DNA from: an uncultured Pelagibacteraceae bacterium | GTDB taxonomy: Bacteria; Pseudomonadota; Alphaproteobacteria; Pelagibacterales; Pelagibacteraceae | DNA length: 48,407 bases | Assembly (NCBI GenBank): GCA_902627745.1 | Contig: CACOKG010000006.1 | Location: 1 to 48,407, forward strand | Reading direction: 5' to 3' | In this document: positions 7,280 to 16,470 of the stretch, piece by piece | Numbering within the stretch: position 1 is the first letter of the stretch | Layout of the letters: each line of letters begins with the position of its first letter | Notes under the pieces: generated by a model | Database searches by the model: none | What the model was told of the DNA's origin: nothing | What the model saw: only the letters and a program-made list of their open reading frames with translations | Made by a program: the position numbers and the translations under genes

Positions 7280-8632
7280 ATGAAAAAAATAGTTATACAG
7301 GGTTTGGGATACGTTGGATTGGCTATGTTAACATTTTGTGCTGGCGCAAAAAGAAAAGACAAATATCTTTATAAAGTAATCGGAGTCGAAAAAAATTCTC
7401 CAAAAGGGTCAAAAATTGTTCAAAAAATTAATTCAAATCAAATTCCTATTTTAGTAGATGATAAAAATTTCAAAAATTTTTATAATAAATTATCAAAAAA
7501 GAAAAGAATCAAAGCAACATTGGATAAAAATGAATATTCGAAAGCCGATATAGTTTTTGTTTGCTCTAATTGTGATTTTAATTTTAATAAAAAAAAGGTT
7601 GAACTAAAAAGCTATATAAACAATATAATTCAAATTTCAAAAGTAATAAAAAAAAATTGTTTGATCGTAATTCAATCTACATTGCCACCTGGGACAACAG
7701 AAAAAGTTTTAAAACCTTTGCTTAAAAAAAATTTAATCAAAAGAGGAGTTAAAAATTTTTTTCTTTCTCACTCATTTGAAAGAATTACACCTGGTAGAGA
7801 TTATTATTCCTCAATGAAAAATGTAGAACGAGTAATTGGTGGAGTTGATAAAAAATCTACTGAATTAACAAAAAAAATATTTAAAAGTATTTTTGATTTA
7901 AGATCAAATAAAATTATAAGTTTTAAATCACCAACAGAGTCGGAGACTTGTAAAATAATTGAAAATAGTTATAGGGCAACAAATATTGCCTTTATCGAGG
8001 AGTGGAGAAAGTTTTGTTTTGAAAATAATTTAGATTTGGAAAAAATACTTGACACTATAAGACAAAGAAAAACTCATAATAACATTATGCGATCAGGCAT
8101 AGGTGTCGGTGGATATTGCCTAACAAAGGACCCGTTATTTACGAGTGCGATAAATCAAGTTTTAGGCTACAATTCAAAATTTCCTTTAAGCACAAACGCT
8201 GTTGTCATAAATAATAAAATGACGTCAAATGTAATGTCTGAGATTGAAAATAGATTTAAAAAAAAAATTTATTGCAAAAAAGTTTTATTAATTGGTGTAA
8301 GCTATAAAGAAGATACTAATGATACAAGATTTTCTCCAGCTGAAAAAGTTTATAATTTTCTTAAGAGTAGAGATTGTAAATTAAGTTTTTATGATCCAAT
8401 TGTAAATTATTGGGAATATTCCAAAGGTTTTTCTGTTGATAAAAAAAATTTAAAAAATTACGATATCTATATCTATTTAGTAAGACATCAATCTTTAAAA
8501 AATTTATATATAAAATATAAAAAGGGTTCAATAATACTTGATTTGAATCACGTATTAAATGAAAAAAAAAAATTGAATATATCAAGAAATAAAAATTATA
8601 AAAGTTATTTCATTGGATCAAGAATATCATGA
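7280..8632 (+). CDS. Nucleotide-sugar 6-dehydrogenase (UDP-Glc/GDP-Man dehydrogenase family)
   Basis: The 450-residue protein has an N-terminal Rossmann motif IVIQGLGYVGLAM and the catalytic cysteine at about residue 280 in VGGYCLTKDP. The C-terminal domain carries LIGVSYKEDTNDTRFSP. These enzymes oxidise the C6 alcohol of a nucleotide sugar to a uronic acid with two NAD+. The product here could be a ManNAcA-like or GlcA-like residue. A 38-base gap separates it from the SDR upstream, and it overlaps the next epimerase/dehydratase gene by 4 bases. A uronic acid would be a possible alternative target of the amidotransferase at 764-1924. The exact sugar cannot be read from sequence. Confidence 0.85.
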   Translation: MKKIVIQGLGYVGLAMLTFCAGAKRKDKYLYKVIGVEKNSPKGSKIVQKINSNQIPILVDDKNFKNFYNKLSKKKRIKATLDKNEYSKADIVFVCSNCDFNFNKKKVELKSYINNIIQISKVIKKNCLIVIQSTLPPGTTEKVLKPLLKKNLIKRGVKNFFLSHSFERITPGRDYYSSMKNVERVIGGVDKKSTELTKKIFKSIFDLRSNKIISFKSPTESETCKIIENSYRATNIAFIEEWRKFCFENNLDLEKILDTIRQRKTHNNIMRSGIGVGGYCLTKDPLFTSAINQVLGYNSKFPLSTNAVVINNKMTSNVMSEIENRFKKKIYCKKVLLIGVSYKEDTNDTRFSPAEKVYNFLKSRDCKLSFYDPIVNYWEYSKGFSVDKKNLKNYDIYIYLVRHQSLKNLYIKYKKGSIILDLNHVLNEKKKLNISRNKNYKSYFIGSRIS

Positions 8633-9591
8633 AATATTTAATAACAGGCGGAGCAGGATTTTTAGGAATTAACCTCGCTGAACAATTAGTAGAAAACAAA
8701 AAAAATAAAGTTTATCTAATTGATAATCTCTCAAAAAACACACAAAAAAAATCTTTATCAGATTTGATAGATAATAAAAATGTAAGATTTATAAAAAAAG
8801 ATTTATCAGATATTTTAGATTATTTAAAGATTTATGATTTTGATTACATTTTCCACTTTGCTGCAATCTTAGGTGTTCAAAAAGTTATAGATAATCCATA
8901 TGATACATTAAAAGATAATATTCAAACTACTATAAAATTAATTAACTTTTCAAAAAAACAAAAAAGATTAAAAAAAATTTGTTTTACATCTACTAGTGAA
9001 GTTTATGCTCAAACTTTAGAAAAAAAACTAGCCAAGTATCCTACGCCTGAGAACATTGATTTTCTTATTTCTAAAGATTTTAATCCGAGATCTGCTTATT
9101 TCTTATCTAAAATTGTAGGTGAATACTTGATGAATTATTCAAAGCTAGATTTTGTCATTTTTAGACCACATAATATTTTTGGACCTAATATGGGTTTTTC
9201 CCATGTAATTCCACAACTCACAAAAAAGATTTTAGATAAAAAAAGTAAAAAAATCATCATAACTAATTCTAACCACAAAAGAACTTTTTGCTATATTGAT
9301 TTTGCGATTAATCTGATTCTTAAGATTTCTCATGACAAAAAATCGTCAAAAAAAATATATAATATTGGATCACCTAATAGTGATATTTCAATAATGCAAC
9401 TAGCAAAAAAAATAATGAAAATTCTTAATGTTAAAAAAAAATTATTACAATCAAAAAAAATAGAGGATAATTCCCCAAAAAAAAGAAGACCAGATATGAA
9501 CAAAAGTATTATTTTTTTTAAATCGAAACATAACTTTGATGAAGGATTGCATAAAACTGTGTCTTGGTACAAAAGATATTTTTTAAGTTAA
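8629..9591 (+). CDS. legB: NDP-sugar 4,6-dehydratase/epimerase of the extended SDR family, probable LegB
   Basis: The protein (320 residues) begins YLITGGAGFLGINLAE, an extended-SDR NAD-binding motif. The active site is SAYFLSK (YxxxK), and the preceding catalytic segment reads TSTSEVYA. The Ser-Glu pair resembles the Thr-Ser-Glu of GDP-mannose dehydratase rather than the Thr-Asp-Glu of many dTDP or UDP enzymes, so a 4,6-dehydratase is possible but an epimerase is not excluded. Its place immediately before LegC-, LegH-, LegI-, LegG- and LegF-like genes makes LegB the best guess: dehydration of GDP- or UDP-GlcNAc to the 4-keto-6-deoxy sugar. Confidence 0.6.
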   Translation: MKYLITGGAGFLGINLAEQLVENKKNKVYLIDNLSKNTQKKSLSDLIDNKNVRFIKKDLSDILDYLKIYDFDYIFHFAAILGVQKVIDNPYDTLKDNIQTTIKLINFSKKQKRLKKICFTSTSEVYAQTLEKKLAKYPTPENIDFLISKDFNPRSAYFLSKIVGEYLMNYSKLDFVIFRPHNIFGPNMGFSHVIPQLTKKILDKKSKKIIITNSNHKRTFCYIDFAINLILKISHDKKSSKKIYNIGSPNSDISIMQLAKKIMKILNVKKKLLQSKKIEDNSPKKRRPDMNKSIIFFKSKHNFDEGLHKTVSWYKRYFLS

Positions 9592-9592
9592 T

Positions 9593-10771
9593 ATGAAATT
9601 GTCTATTCCACATATTAATCATAGTGACACTCAATCACTTAAAAGTGTTATGAAAAGTGGATGGATATCTACGTCAGCAAGGATAGTAAATGAATTCGAA
9701 AAAAAACTCTCTTCTTTTTGTAAAACAAAATATTCGATTGCATTAAATTCAGGTACTTCAGCAATCCATTTAGGATTAAAGATTTTAGGAGTAAACAAAA
9801 ATTGTGAGGTGATTGTTCCCTCGATAACTTTTATAGCTACAGTTAACCCTATTCTTTATTTAGGTGCAAAACCAATAATTTTTGATGTAGATCAATATCA
9901 TAATCTTAAAATAAGTGATGTTATTCAATTTATAAAAAATAAAACAAAATTTAAGAATAAGAGAACAATTAATAAAAACACAAAAAAAGAGATAAAAGCT
10001 ATTATTGTTGCACATATGTGGGGCAGAGCCTGTGATTTTTCAGAATTAACTAAACTTTGTAAAAAAAGAAACATTTATATTATTGAGGATGCAGCAGAGG
10101 CCCTAGGATCTTATGTTAATACAAAACGAAAAAAATTAAAACATTGTGGAGGCATGGGAGATATCGGATGTCTGTCATTTAATGCGAATAAAATAATTAC
10201 AACTGGTTCTGGAGGTGCGATTATTACAAATAATAGAAAATTATATTTAAAGGCACAATATTTAGCTAATCAAGCAAAAGATGATACATTTAATTATATT
10301 CATAATGAATGTGGATATAATTATAAAATGAATGGGATGGCTGCAGCCTTAGGTATATCTCAATTAAAGAGAATCAAAAAAAAAATTTCTTTAAGAAAAA
10401 AAATTTATAAAAGATATTCACTGAATTTTAAAAATCAGAAGAATATCAAACTTTTATCCTTTCAAGAAAAATCTAAAATAAATTATTGGATCAATATAAT
10501 ATCTTTTAAGATGTTAAATTTTAATCAAACATATAATCTGAGTCAAAAATTGCTAAAAAAAAATATTGAAACTAGACGAATTTGGCGTCCTTTAAATTTA
10601 CAAACATTTTTAAAAAAATTTGAGACTTATAACATTATCAATTCAAATAAATATTATTTGAATTCTCTTTGTATACCATCAGATGAAGGTTTATCGATTT
10701 CCGACATAAACAAAATATCAGATTATATAAAAAAATATTACAAAATTATTAAATTAAACAAAAACTCATGA
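9593..10771 (+). CDS. legC: PLP-dependent sugar aminotransferase, LegC type
   Basis: A DegT/DnrJ/EryC1/StrS aminotransferase of 392 residues. LNSGTSAIHLGL binds the PLP phosphate, IIEDAAEALGS holds the PLP-contacting Asp, and Lys200 in FNANKIITTGSGG is the Schiff-base lysine. It would move an amino group from glutamate to C4 of the 4-keto-6-deoxy-HexNAc made by the preceding gene. It starts 2 bases after that gene and overlaps the acyltransferase gene that follows by 4, exactly the order expected for the first three steps of legionaminic acid synthesis. Subfamily (LegC rather than PseC) is from context. Confidence 0.8.
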   Translation: MKLSIPHINHSDTQSLKSVMKSGWISTSARIVNEFEKKLSSFCKTKYSIALNSGTSAIHLGLKILGVNKNCEVIVPSITFIATVNPILYLGAKPIIFDVDQYHNLKISDVIQFIKNKTKFKNKRTINKNTKKEIKAIIVAHMWGRACDFSELTKLCKKRNIYIIEDAAEALGSYVNTKRKKLKHCGGMGDIGCLSFNANKIITTGSGGAIITNNRKLYLKAQYLANQAKDDTFNYIHNECGYNYKMNGMAAALGISQLKRIKKKISLRKKIYKRYSLNFKNQKNIKLLSFQEKSKINYWINIISFKMLNFNQTYNLSQKLLKKNIETRRIWRPLNLQTFLKKFETYNIINSNKYYLNSLCIPSDEGLSISDINKISDYIKKYYKIIKLNKNS

Positions 10772-11346
10772 AAAAAATTATTTTAGTTGGTGGTGGTGGA
10801 CACTGTAAATCGGTTATTGACGTTGTAGAACAAGAGGGAAAATTTAAAATTGCTGGTATAATAGATAGGCCAAATCTTTATGGATCCAAAATTCTTGGGT
10901 ACTCAGTAATTGGTTGTGACGATGATTTAAAAATCTTATCTAAAAAGTACTCTTATGCATTAGTCACTGTAGGTCAAATTAAATCATCATCATTGAGAAA
11001 AAAACTTTTTTATTTGCTAAATAAAGCAAAATTTATACTTCCAAAGGTAATATCACCTTCCGCCTATGTATCTAAGCATTCTTCAGTTGGAAGAGGTTCA
11101 ATCGTAATGCACAACTCAATTATTAATGCTAATTCATCAATAGGTGATAATTGCATTATAAATACTAACGCATTAGTAGAACACGATTGTAAAATTTCTG
11201 AGCATTGTCATATATCTACCAAGGCGACTATTAATGGAGGTGTATCTATAAAATCAGGATGCTTTATCGGGAGTAATGCAACTATCAAACAAAATTTAAC
11301 TATTAAAAAAGATAGTTTTATTAAAGCGTGTAGCCTAATAAAATGA
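10768..11346 (+). CDS. legH: NeuD/LegH-type sugar N-acyltransferase
   Basis: This 192-residue protein has an N-terminal nucleotide-sugar-binding segment (ILVGGGGHCKSVIDVV) followed by hexapeptide repeats of the left-handed beta-helix from about residue 95. A probable catalytic His lies in LVEHDCKIS. Such enzymes acetylate the new 4-amino group using acetyl-CoA, or O-acetylate sialic acids in NeuD. Translational overlap with both the LegC-like and LegI-like genes supports the N-acetylation step making 2,4-diacetamido-2,4,6-trideoxyhexose on a nucleotide carrier. Confidence 0.8.
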   Translation: MKKIILVGGGGHCKSVIDVVEQEGKFKIAGIIDRPNLYGSKILGYSVIGCDDDLKILSKKYSYALVTVGQIKSSSLRKKLFYLLNKAKFILPKVISPSAYVSKHSSVGRGSIVMHNSIINANSSIGDNCIINTNALVEHDCKISEHCHISTKATINGGVSIKSGCFIGSNATIKQNLTIKKDSFIKACSLIK

Positions 11347-12341
11347 GCGTATTTATAATTGCAGAGGCAGGAGTAAATCATAATGGATCAATTAGTATTG
11401 CAAAAAGATTAATTGATATTGCAGCAAAAGCAGGAGCTGATGCTGTGAAATTTCAAACATTTAAAACTGAAAATTTAGTTACAAAAAAAGCCAAGAAAGC
11501 AAATTACCAAAAAAAAAACAGTAATAAAGATCAGTCACAATTTCATATGTTGAAAAAATTAGAACTTACCCCTTTGATGCATAAGAGACTATTATCTTAT
11601 TGTAAAAAAAAGAAAATACTCTTTTTATCAAGTCCTTTTGATTTAAGTAGTATAGACTTTTTAAATAATCTAAAATTAAAGATTTTTAAAATACCTAGTG
11701 GGGAAATAACTAATCTACCTTATCTCAGGAAAATTGGAGGACTAAACAAAAAAATAATTTTATCCACTGGTATGTCCAATATGAATGAAATAAAAAATGC
11801 CCTTAATATTTTAGTAAAGTCAGGAACAAAAAAAAAGAATATTACTGTGCTTCATGCTAACACAGAATATCCAACACCTATTCGAGACGTAAATTTAAGA
11901 TCAATGTTATCTATAGGAAAGATTTTGAATGTAAATTTTGGTTATAGTGATCATACATTAGGTTTCGAGGTTAGCGTTGCAGCAGTAGCTTTAGGAGCAA
12001 GTTGTATAGAAAAGCATTTTACTTTGAATTCAAATATGAGAGGTCCTGACCACAGAGCTAGTTTAGAGCCAAAAGAATTAAAAAAAATGATAAATGCTAT
12101 CAGAAATATAGAGATTGCCTTAGGAAGTAGTATTAAAAGACCTACAAAAAGTGAAATGCCTAATATCAAAATTGTTCGAAAATCATTAGTCGCATCACAA
12201 GATATTAAGAAGGGAGAAATTTTTACAGAACAAAATCTTACAACCAAGAGACCGGGAACCGGATTGTCCCCATTTAAAATAATAAAATTTTTGGGAAAGA
12301 GAAGTTTAAAAAATTATAAAAAGGACCAGCAAATAAAATAA
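11343..12341 (+). CDS. legI: N-acetylneuraminate/legionaminate synthase
   Basis: A NeuB-family protein of 332 residues. It opens VFIIAEAGVNHNGS, has ADAVKFQTFK, FKIPSGEITN, YSDHTLG and CIEKHFTL, and ends with an SAF (antifreeze-like) domain from about residue 280. NeuB enzymes condense a free HexNAc with phosphoenolpyruvate to give a nine-carbon nonulosonic acid. The flanking LegC/LegH-like and LegG-like genes argue that the six-carbon partner is 2,4-diacetamido-2,4,6-trideoxymannose, hence legionaminate; PseI or plain NeuB are the alternatives. It overlaps the acyltransferase by 4 bases. Confidence 0.87.
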   Translation: MSVFIIAEAGVNHNGSISIAKRLIDIAAKAGADAVKFQTFKTENLVTKKAKKANYQKKNSNKDQSQFHMLKKLELTPLMHKRLLSYCKKKKILFLSSPFDLSSIDFLNNLKLKIFKIPSGEITNLPYLRKIGGLNKKIILSTGMSNMNEIKNALNILVKSGTKKKNITVLHANTEYPTPIRDVNLRSMLSIGKILNVNFGYSDHTLGFEVSVAAVALGASCIEKHFTLNSNMRGPDHRASLEPKELKKMINAIRNIEIALGSSIKRPTKSEMPNIKIVRKSLVASQDIKKGEIFTEQNLTTKRPGTGLSPFKIIKFLGKRSLKNYKKDQQIK

Positions 12342-12346
12342 TCATA

Positions 12347-13483
12347 ATGAGGAAAGTATTATTTATAACAAGTTCCAGGGCTGACTATGGTTTACTTAGA
12401 GAAGTTATATTGGAAACTCAAAATCTAAATAGAGAAACTTACTTATTAGTAACTGGATCTCATCTTTCCCACGAGTTTGGAAACACTATTAAAGAAATTA
12501 AAAAAGATAATGTAAAAAAAATTATTAAAAGAAATATTCTCGATCAAAAATTCAGTGAAAATAAAATAAGTGAATATATATCTAAGTCAATAAACATTAC
12601 TTCTGAAGTAATAATTAAGAAAAAGCCAGATGTAATAGTAATTTTAGGTGATAGATATGAATTATTAGGTAGTGCGATTGCAGCCATGATACTGCGAATA
12701 CCAATAGCACACATTCATGGTGGAGAATTGACCATAGGTGCATATGATGACTCAATAAGACATTCTATTACAAAGTTATCTCATTTACATTTTCCAGTAC
12801 ACGATGTTTACAAAAAAAGATTAATTCAATTAGGTGAAAATCCAAAAACAATTTTTAATTTCGGGGCTTTAGGCGCACATGCAATATCAAAAATCAAAAC
12901 TTTAAAAAAATCAGAAATAGAAAAAATTCTTAAAATTAAATTGAATAAGAAAATTATTTTAGCAACATTTCATCCAGTAACTTTGGAAAAGAATATGTCA
13001 AAATACTATATAAAAAATCTTATAAGATTTTTAAAAAAATTAAAAAATTATATAATAATATTTACATCACCTAATTTCGATAGTGAGTCAAATATTCTTA
13101 GAAAAGAAATTTTAAATTTTGAAAAAAAAAAAGATAATATCTATTTTTATAAATCTCTTGGAAGTAAAATATATATTTCATTAATGAAAATTTCTTATCT
13201 CGTGATTGGAAATTCATCTAGCGGTGTTTTAGAAACTCCCAGTTTTGGTGTCAGAACAATAAATATAGGTAACAGGCAAAAGGGAAGAATAATATCTGGT
13301 AATATAATAAATTGTAATTATGATGTTAATTCAATGTCTAAGGCATTTAATAAATTAAAAAAAAAATCAACAAAATCACATAATCCATTTTTTAAAAAAA
13401 AAACGCCAATCAAAATTGCAAAAAAAATTTTAGATTTTAAATTTACACTTAAAAAAAAATTTTTTGATATAGGGAAAAATTGA
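12347..13483 (+). CDS. legG: Hydrolysing UDP/GDP-HexNAc 2-epimerase (NeuC/LegG)
   Basis: This 378-residue GT-B-fold epimerase starts with FITSSRADYGLLREV, a NeuC hallmark, followed by VILGDRYELL, HIHGGELTIGAYDDSIRH and the nucleotide-binding end segment VIGNSSSGVLETP. It epimerises C2 and releases the sugar from its nucleotide, supplying the mannose-configured substrate for the NeuB-type synthase immediately upstream. A LegG-type enzyme distinguishes legionaminic and sialic acid routes from the pseudaminic route, which uses an unrelated PseG hydrolase. None is seen here. Confidence 0.85.
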   Translation: MRKVLFITSSRADYGLLREVILETQNLNRETYLLVTGSHLSHEFGNTIKEIKKDNVKKIIKRNILDQKFSENKISEYISKSINITSEVIIKKKPDVIVILGDRYELLGSAIAAMILRIPIAHIHGGELTIGAYDDSIRHSITKLSHLHFPVHDVYKKRLIQLGENPKTIFNFGALGAHAISKIKTLKKSEIEKILKIKLNKKIILATFHPVTLEKNMSKYYIKNLIRFLKKLKNYIIIFTSPNFDSESNILRKEILNFEKKKDNIYFYKSLGSKIYISLMKISYLVIGNSSSGVLETPSFGVRTINIGNRQKGRIISGNIINCNYDVNSMSKAFNKLKKKSTKSHNPFFKKKTPIKIAKKILDFKFTLKKKFFDIGKN

Positions 13484-13495
13484 GTTAATAACTTT

Positions 13496-14182
13496 ATGAA
13501 AAATTTAATAATAATACCTGCACGAAAAGGTTCAAAAAGAATTAAAAATAAAAACATTTTACAAGTAATGAATCAACCCTTAATTTTTTGGACAATTAAT
13601 TTTGCAAAAAGATTAAATAAAAAAAATTTTGACTCAATAGTTACAAGCGACTGCCACAAAATAAAAAAAATTTGTTTTAAAAATAAAATTTCATTTTTAA
13701 AGAGATCAAAAATTATTTCTGGTGATAATGTCTCGATGCATAAAGTTATTTTTGATACCTTAAAAAAACTCGATAAAAAATATAAGTATATTATTTTATT
13801 ACAGCCAACCTCACCATTAAGAAAATTAAACCTAGTGAGAAAAGCGATTAAAATTTTGAATAAAAATAAGAGTTTTGATAGTTTTATACACTTGGCATAT
13901 GAAAATACTTTTACAGGTAAATTAAAAAATAATATTTGGAAACCTGATTATGACATTAATAATAGGTCACAAGATCTTAAAGATAAGTTAGTTCCAACAG
14001 GAAATCTTTTTATCTATAGATCAAGTTTGTATAAAAAAAAGATTAAACTCCCAAAAAAGACTTATGGTATAACCTCAAATAATGAAGCTTGGATAGATAT
14101 TGACACTGAAAAAGATTTATCAACCTTAAATTTTTATCTTAAGAAATCAAAGAATAGAAGAATATTAGTTTATAACTCTTAG
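13496..14182 (+). CDS. legF: CMP-nonulosonic acid (legionaminic/sialic) synthetase
   Basis: The 228-residue protein begins with LIIIPARKGSKRIKNKN, the CTP-binding loop of the NeuA/LegF/PseF family, with LLQPTSPLR in the middle and an AWIDIDTEKDL acidic pair near the end. It would activate the nonulosonic acid with CMP for transfer into the surface glycan. It follows the LegG-like gene by 12 bases and completes the pathway from six-carbon sugar to CMP-activated acid. Confidence 0.85.
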   Translation: MKNLIIIPARKGSKRIKNKNILQVMNQPLIFWTINFAKRLNKKNFDSIVTSDCHKIKKICFKNKISFLKRSKIISGDNVSMHKVIFDTLKKLDKKYKYIILLQPTSPLRKLNLVRKAIKILNKNKSFDSFIHLAYENTFTGKLKNNIWKPDYDINNRSQDLKDKLVPTGNLFIYRSSLYKKKIKLPKKTYGITSNNEAWIDIDTEKDLSTLNFYLKKSKNRRILVYNS

Positions 14183-14213
14183 CTATTATAATATGAATTT
14201 TAAATAAAATAAA

Positions 14214-15251
14214 ATGAACATTAATAAAATTTTAATAAGTCAGAGTGATACAATTTTTAATGCAATGAAAAAAATGAATATGACTGGTCATATTTGTTTA
14301 TTTGTGATTGATAAATCTAAAAAATTGAAAGGTACAATTTCTGATGGAGATATTAGAAGAAATTTACTCAAAGAAAATAATTTAAAAAAAAAGATTGATA
14401 CAATTTTTAATAAAAAATATTTTTTTTTGAAAAAAAAACAAAAGTTAACAGATAAAATGAGAAATTTCATAATTCGGAATAAACATATGATAATACCTGT
14501 TATAAACCAAAAAAATATTCCAGTTAGTTACATATCTTATAAGGCAGAATTTAGGAATAAACATAAAGAGTTTGAAAAAAATCAAATATTAATCATGGCT
14601 GGAGGTGTTGGGACTAGAATGAAACCATTTACTGAAATACTTCCAAAACCATTAGTTCCCCTCAAGGGAAAACCAATGATTTTAAATATTATGGATAATT
14701 TTAAAAAATATAACTTCAATAATTTTACCATTACTATTAACAAAAAAGAAAAAATTTTAGATATCTTTTTAAATCAATTTAAAAATAACTATGTATTTGA
14801 CTATTTTAAAGAAACAAAACCACTAGGTACAGCAGGCTGTCTAAAGAAAATAAATTTCAAAAATGATTTTTTTTTAACTAACTGCGATACCTATATTAAT
14901 ATTAATTTGCAAAATTTTATGAAATTTCATAAGAATTCTAAATCATTATTAACTATGGTAGCAAGTATTAAGTCATTTAATTTATCTTTTGGAGAATGTG
15001 TACTAGACAATCGTGGAAAATTAAAAAAAATTTTAGAAAAACCAAAAAAAAATTTTTTAACTAATACTGGTTTGTATATTGTTAAGCCAGAAATTAAAAA
15101 ATACTTACCAAAAAAAAATAATTTTGGAATGGATGAGGTAATATCTAAACTATTAAAATCTAAAAAAAAAATAAGCGTTTTTCCAATTCCTAACGAGGAT
15201 TGGAAAGATACTGGAACATGGATGAATTACCTTAATATGCTAAAAAAATAG
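14214..15251 (+). CDS. ptmE: CBS-domain sugar-phosphate nucleotidyltransferase, PtmE-like
   Basis: Residues 1-110 form a pair of CBS motifs (with GTISDGDIRRNLL), and residues 120-345 a nucleotidyltransferase with ILIMAGGVGTRMKPFTEILPKP, FLTNCDTYI and DWKDTGTW. This two-part build matches PtmE, the glucosamine-1-phosphate guanylyltransferase that begins the GDP-linked legionaminic acid route in Campylobacter. Its place just after the LegF-like gene supports a GDP-based route here. Mannose-1-phosphate guanylyltransferase-like activity is the alternative. A TATAAT-like hexamer at 14187 might be a weak internal promoter, but AT bias makes that unreliable. Confidence 0.75.
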   Translation: MNINKILISQSDTIFNAMKKMNMTGHICLFVIDKSKKLKGTISDGDIRRNLLKENNLKKKIDTIFNKKYFFLKKKQKLTDKMRNFIIRNKHMIIPVINQKNIPVSYISYKAEFRNKHKEFEKNQILIMAGGVGTRMKPFTEILPKPLVPLKGKPMILNIMDNFKKYNFNNFTITINKKEKILDIFLNQFKNNYVFDYFKETKPLGTAGCLKKINFKNDFFLTNCDTYININLQNFMKFHKNSKSLLTMVASIKSFNLSFGECVLDNRGKLKKILEKPKKNFLTNTGLYIVKPEIKKYLPKKNNFGMDEVISKLLKSKKKISVFPIPNEDWKDTGTWMNYLNMLKK

Positions 15252-15288
15252 AAGTTTAATTAATATTTATTAAAAATATATTTGAAAA

Positions 15289-16452
15289 TTGAAAAAAAAG
15301 AAGAGATTAAAGAATAAAAAAATTTATATTTATTTAGATGTACCTGTATCAAACCATCAAATAAATCAGATTTTTCCAGAGCAATTTAAATTTAAAAAAA
15401 ATTCTGTATTTGTTAACACTTCATATTTGAATTTTAGTAAAGAGAAATTAAAAAATTTTTTTAAAAAGATTCCTAAAAGTGAAATTCCAAAAAATATGAT
15501 TTATTTAAAAAGTTTTAAAAATCTGGAATTTTTTTTTAAAAAGATTAAAAAGTCAGACATTCTTATATTTTATAGTTACTTCATTTCATTAAAGAATTTA
15601 AAATTTAATGCACTCGAATTATTTAATAAAGTTAAATGTAAAAAAATTTTAATAAAACAACATTCACAGATTGTTCCGAATCTAAAAAAAAATGTGCTTA
15701 TAAATTTTATAAGATTGATCAAATATTTATTAAAAAATTTATTTTTAAGAGATAATAGTAATAATATTGAGTCCAATCACATTCTATCTTTTGGAGAAAA
15801 AAATAAAATAAAATTTAGTAAAAATAACAATAAAAATTATTTGGATTATCCGAGTTTTTGGCTTCAATTTAATTCAAAGCCTAAAAAAAAGAAAATTATA
15901 ACTTACATTGATGAGACTTTAGATTATTCTGACGATCAATTTTTATTTAAAGGTAAAGCTCAAAAAAAAATAAATAATATTGAAAGGTATCTAAAAAAAT
16001 TAAATTATTTTTTTTCAGAAATTGAAAAAAAATATAGGTGTAGATTAATTATTTGTTGTAAAAAAAAATTTAGATATGAAAAGAACTATTTTGATGGCAG
16101 AAAATTAGTTTATGGAAAAACGCTTGAATTTATATCAAAATCAAAATTGGTTATTGGACATAAATCTGATGCTTTGATTCAGGCAGTTTATTCAAAATCA
16201 CCAGTAATACTCTTAAAAAGCAGAGAATTTAGTTTTAAAAGAAATTTAGAAATAAATTTAAAATCAATTAATTTATTTAATAAAAAGTGTAACTTTCTAG
16301 AGGATTATAATGATAAAAAAGTGGGTTTAGATACTTCAGTTGATAAAGAATATTGTAATAAAATAATTGATAATTATTTTGTATCAAAAAATCAAATTAA
16401 ACAAAATTTTCATGAAAAATTAACTAGTGATTTAAGTAGATCAATTTTATAG
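15289..16452 (+). CDS. Putative surface-carbohydrate biosynthesis protein, GT-B-like
   Basis: I do not recognise this 387-residue protein firmly. It opens with TTG at 15289, with no better ATG before the conserved part, and is very Lys/Asn rich. The C-terminal half (EFISKSKLVIGHKSDALIQA followed by SPVILLKS) resembles the nucleotide-sugar-binding half of GT-B glycosyltransferases and of 2-epimerases, where a surface-polysaccharide protein family shares this end. It lies between the nonulosonic acid genes and an FkbM methyltransferase, so transfer of the nonulosonic acid is a possible job. No transmembrane segment or signal peptide is seen. Confidence 0.45.
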   Translation: MKKKKRLKNKKIYIYLDVPVSNHQINQIFPEQFKFKKNSVFVNTSYLNFSKEKLKNFFKKIPKSEIPKNMIYLKSFKNLEFFFKKIKKSDILIFYSYFISLKNLKFNALELFNKVKCKKILIKQHSQIVPNLKKNVLINFIRLIKYLLKNLFLRDNSNNIESNHILSFGEKNKIKFSKNNNKNYLDYPSFWLQFNSKPKKKKIITYIDETLDYSDDQFLFKGKAQKKINNIERYLKKLNYFFSEIEKKYRCRLIICCKKKFRYEKNYFDGRKLVYGKTLEFISKSKLVIGHKSDALIQAVYSKSPVILLKSREFSFKRNLEINLKSINLFNKKCNFLEDYNDKKVGLDTSVDKEYCNKIIDNYFVSKNQIKQNFHEKLTSDLSRSIL

Positions 16453-16470
16453 ATAAGATGAATTCATAGA

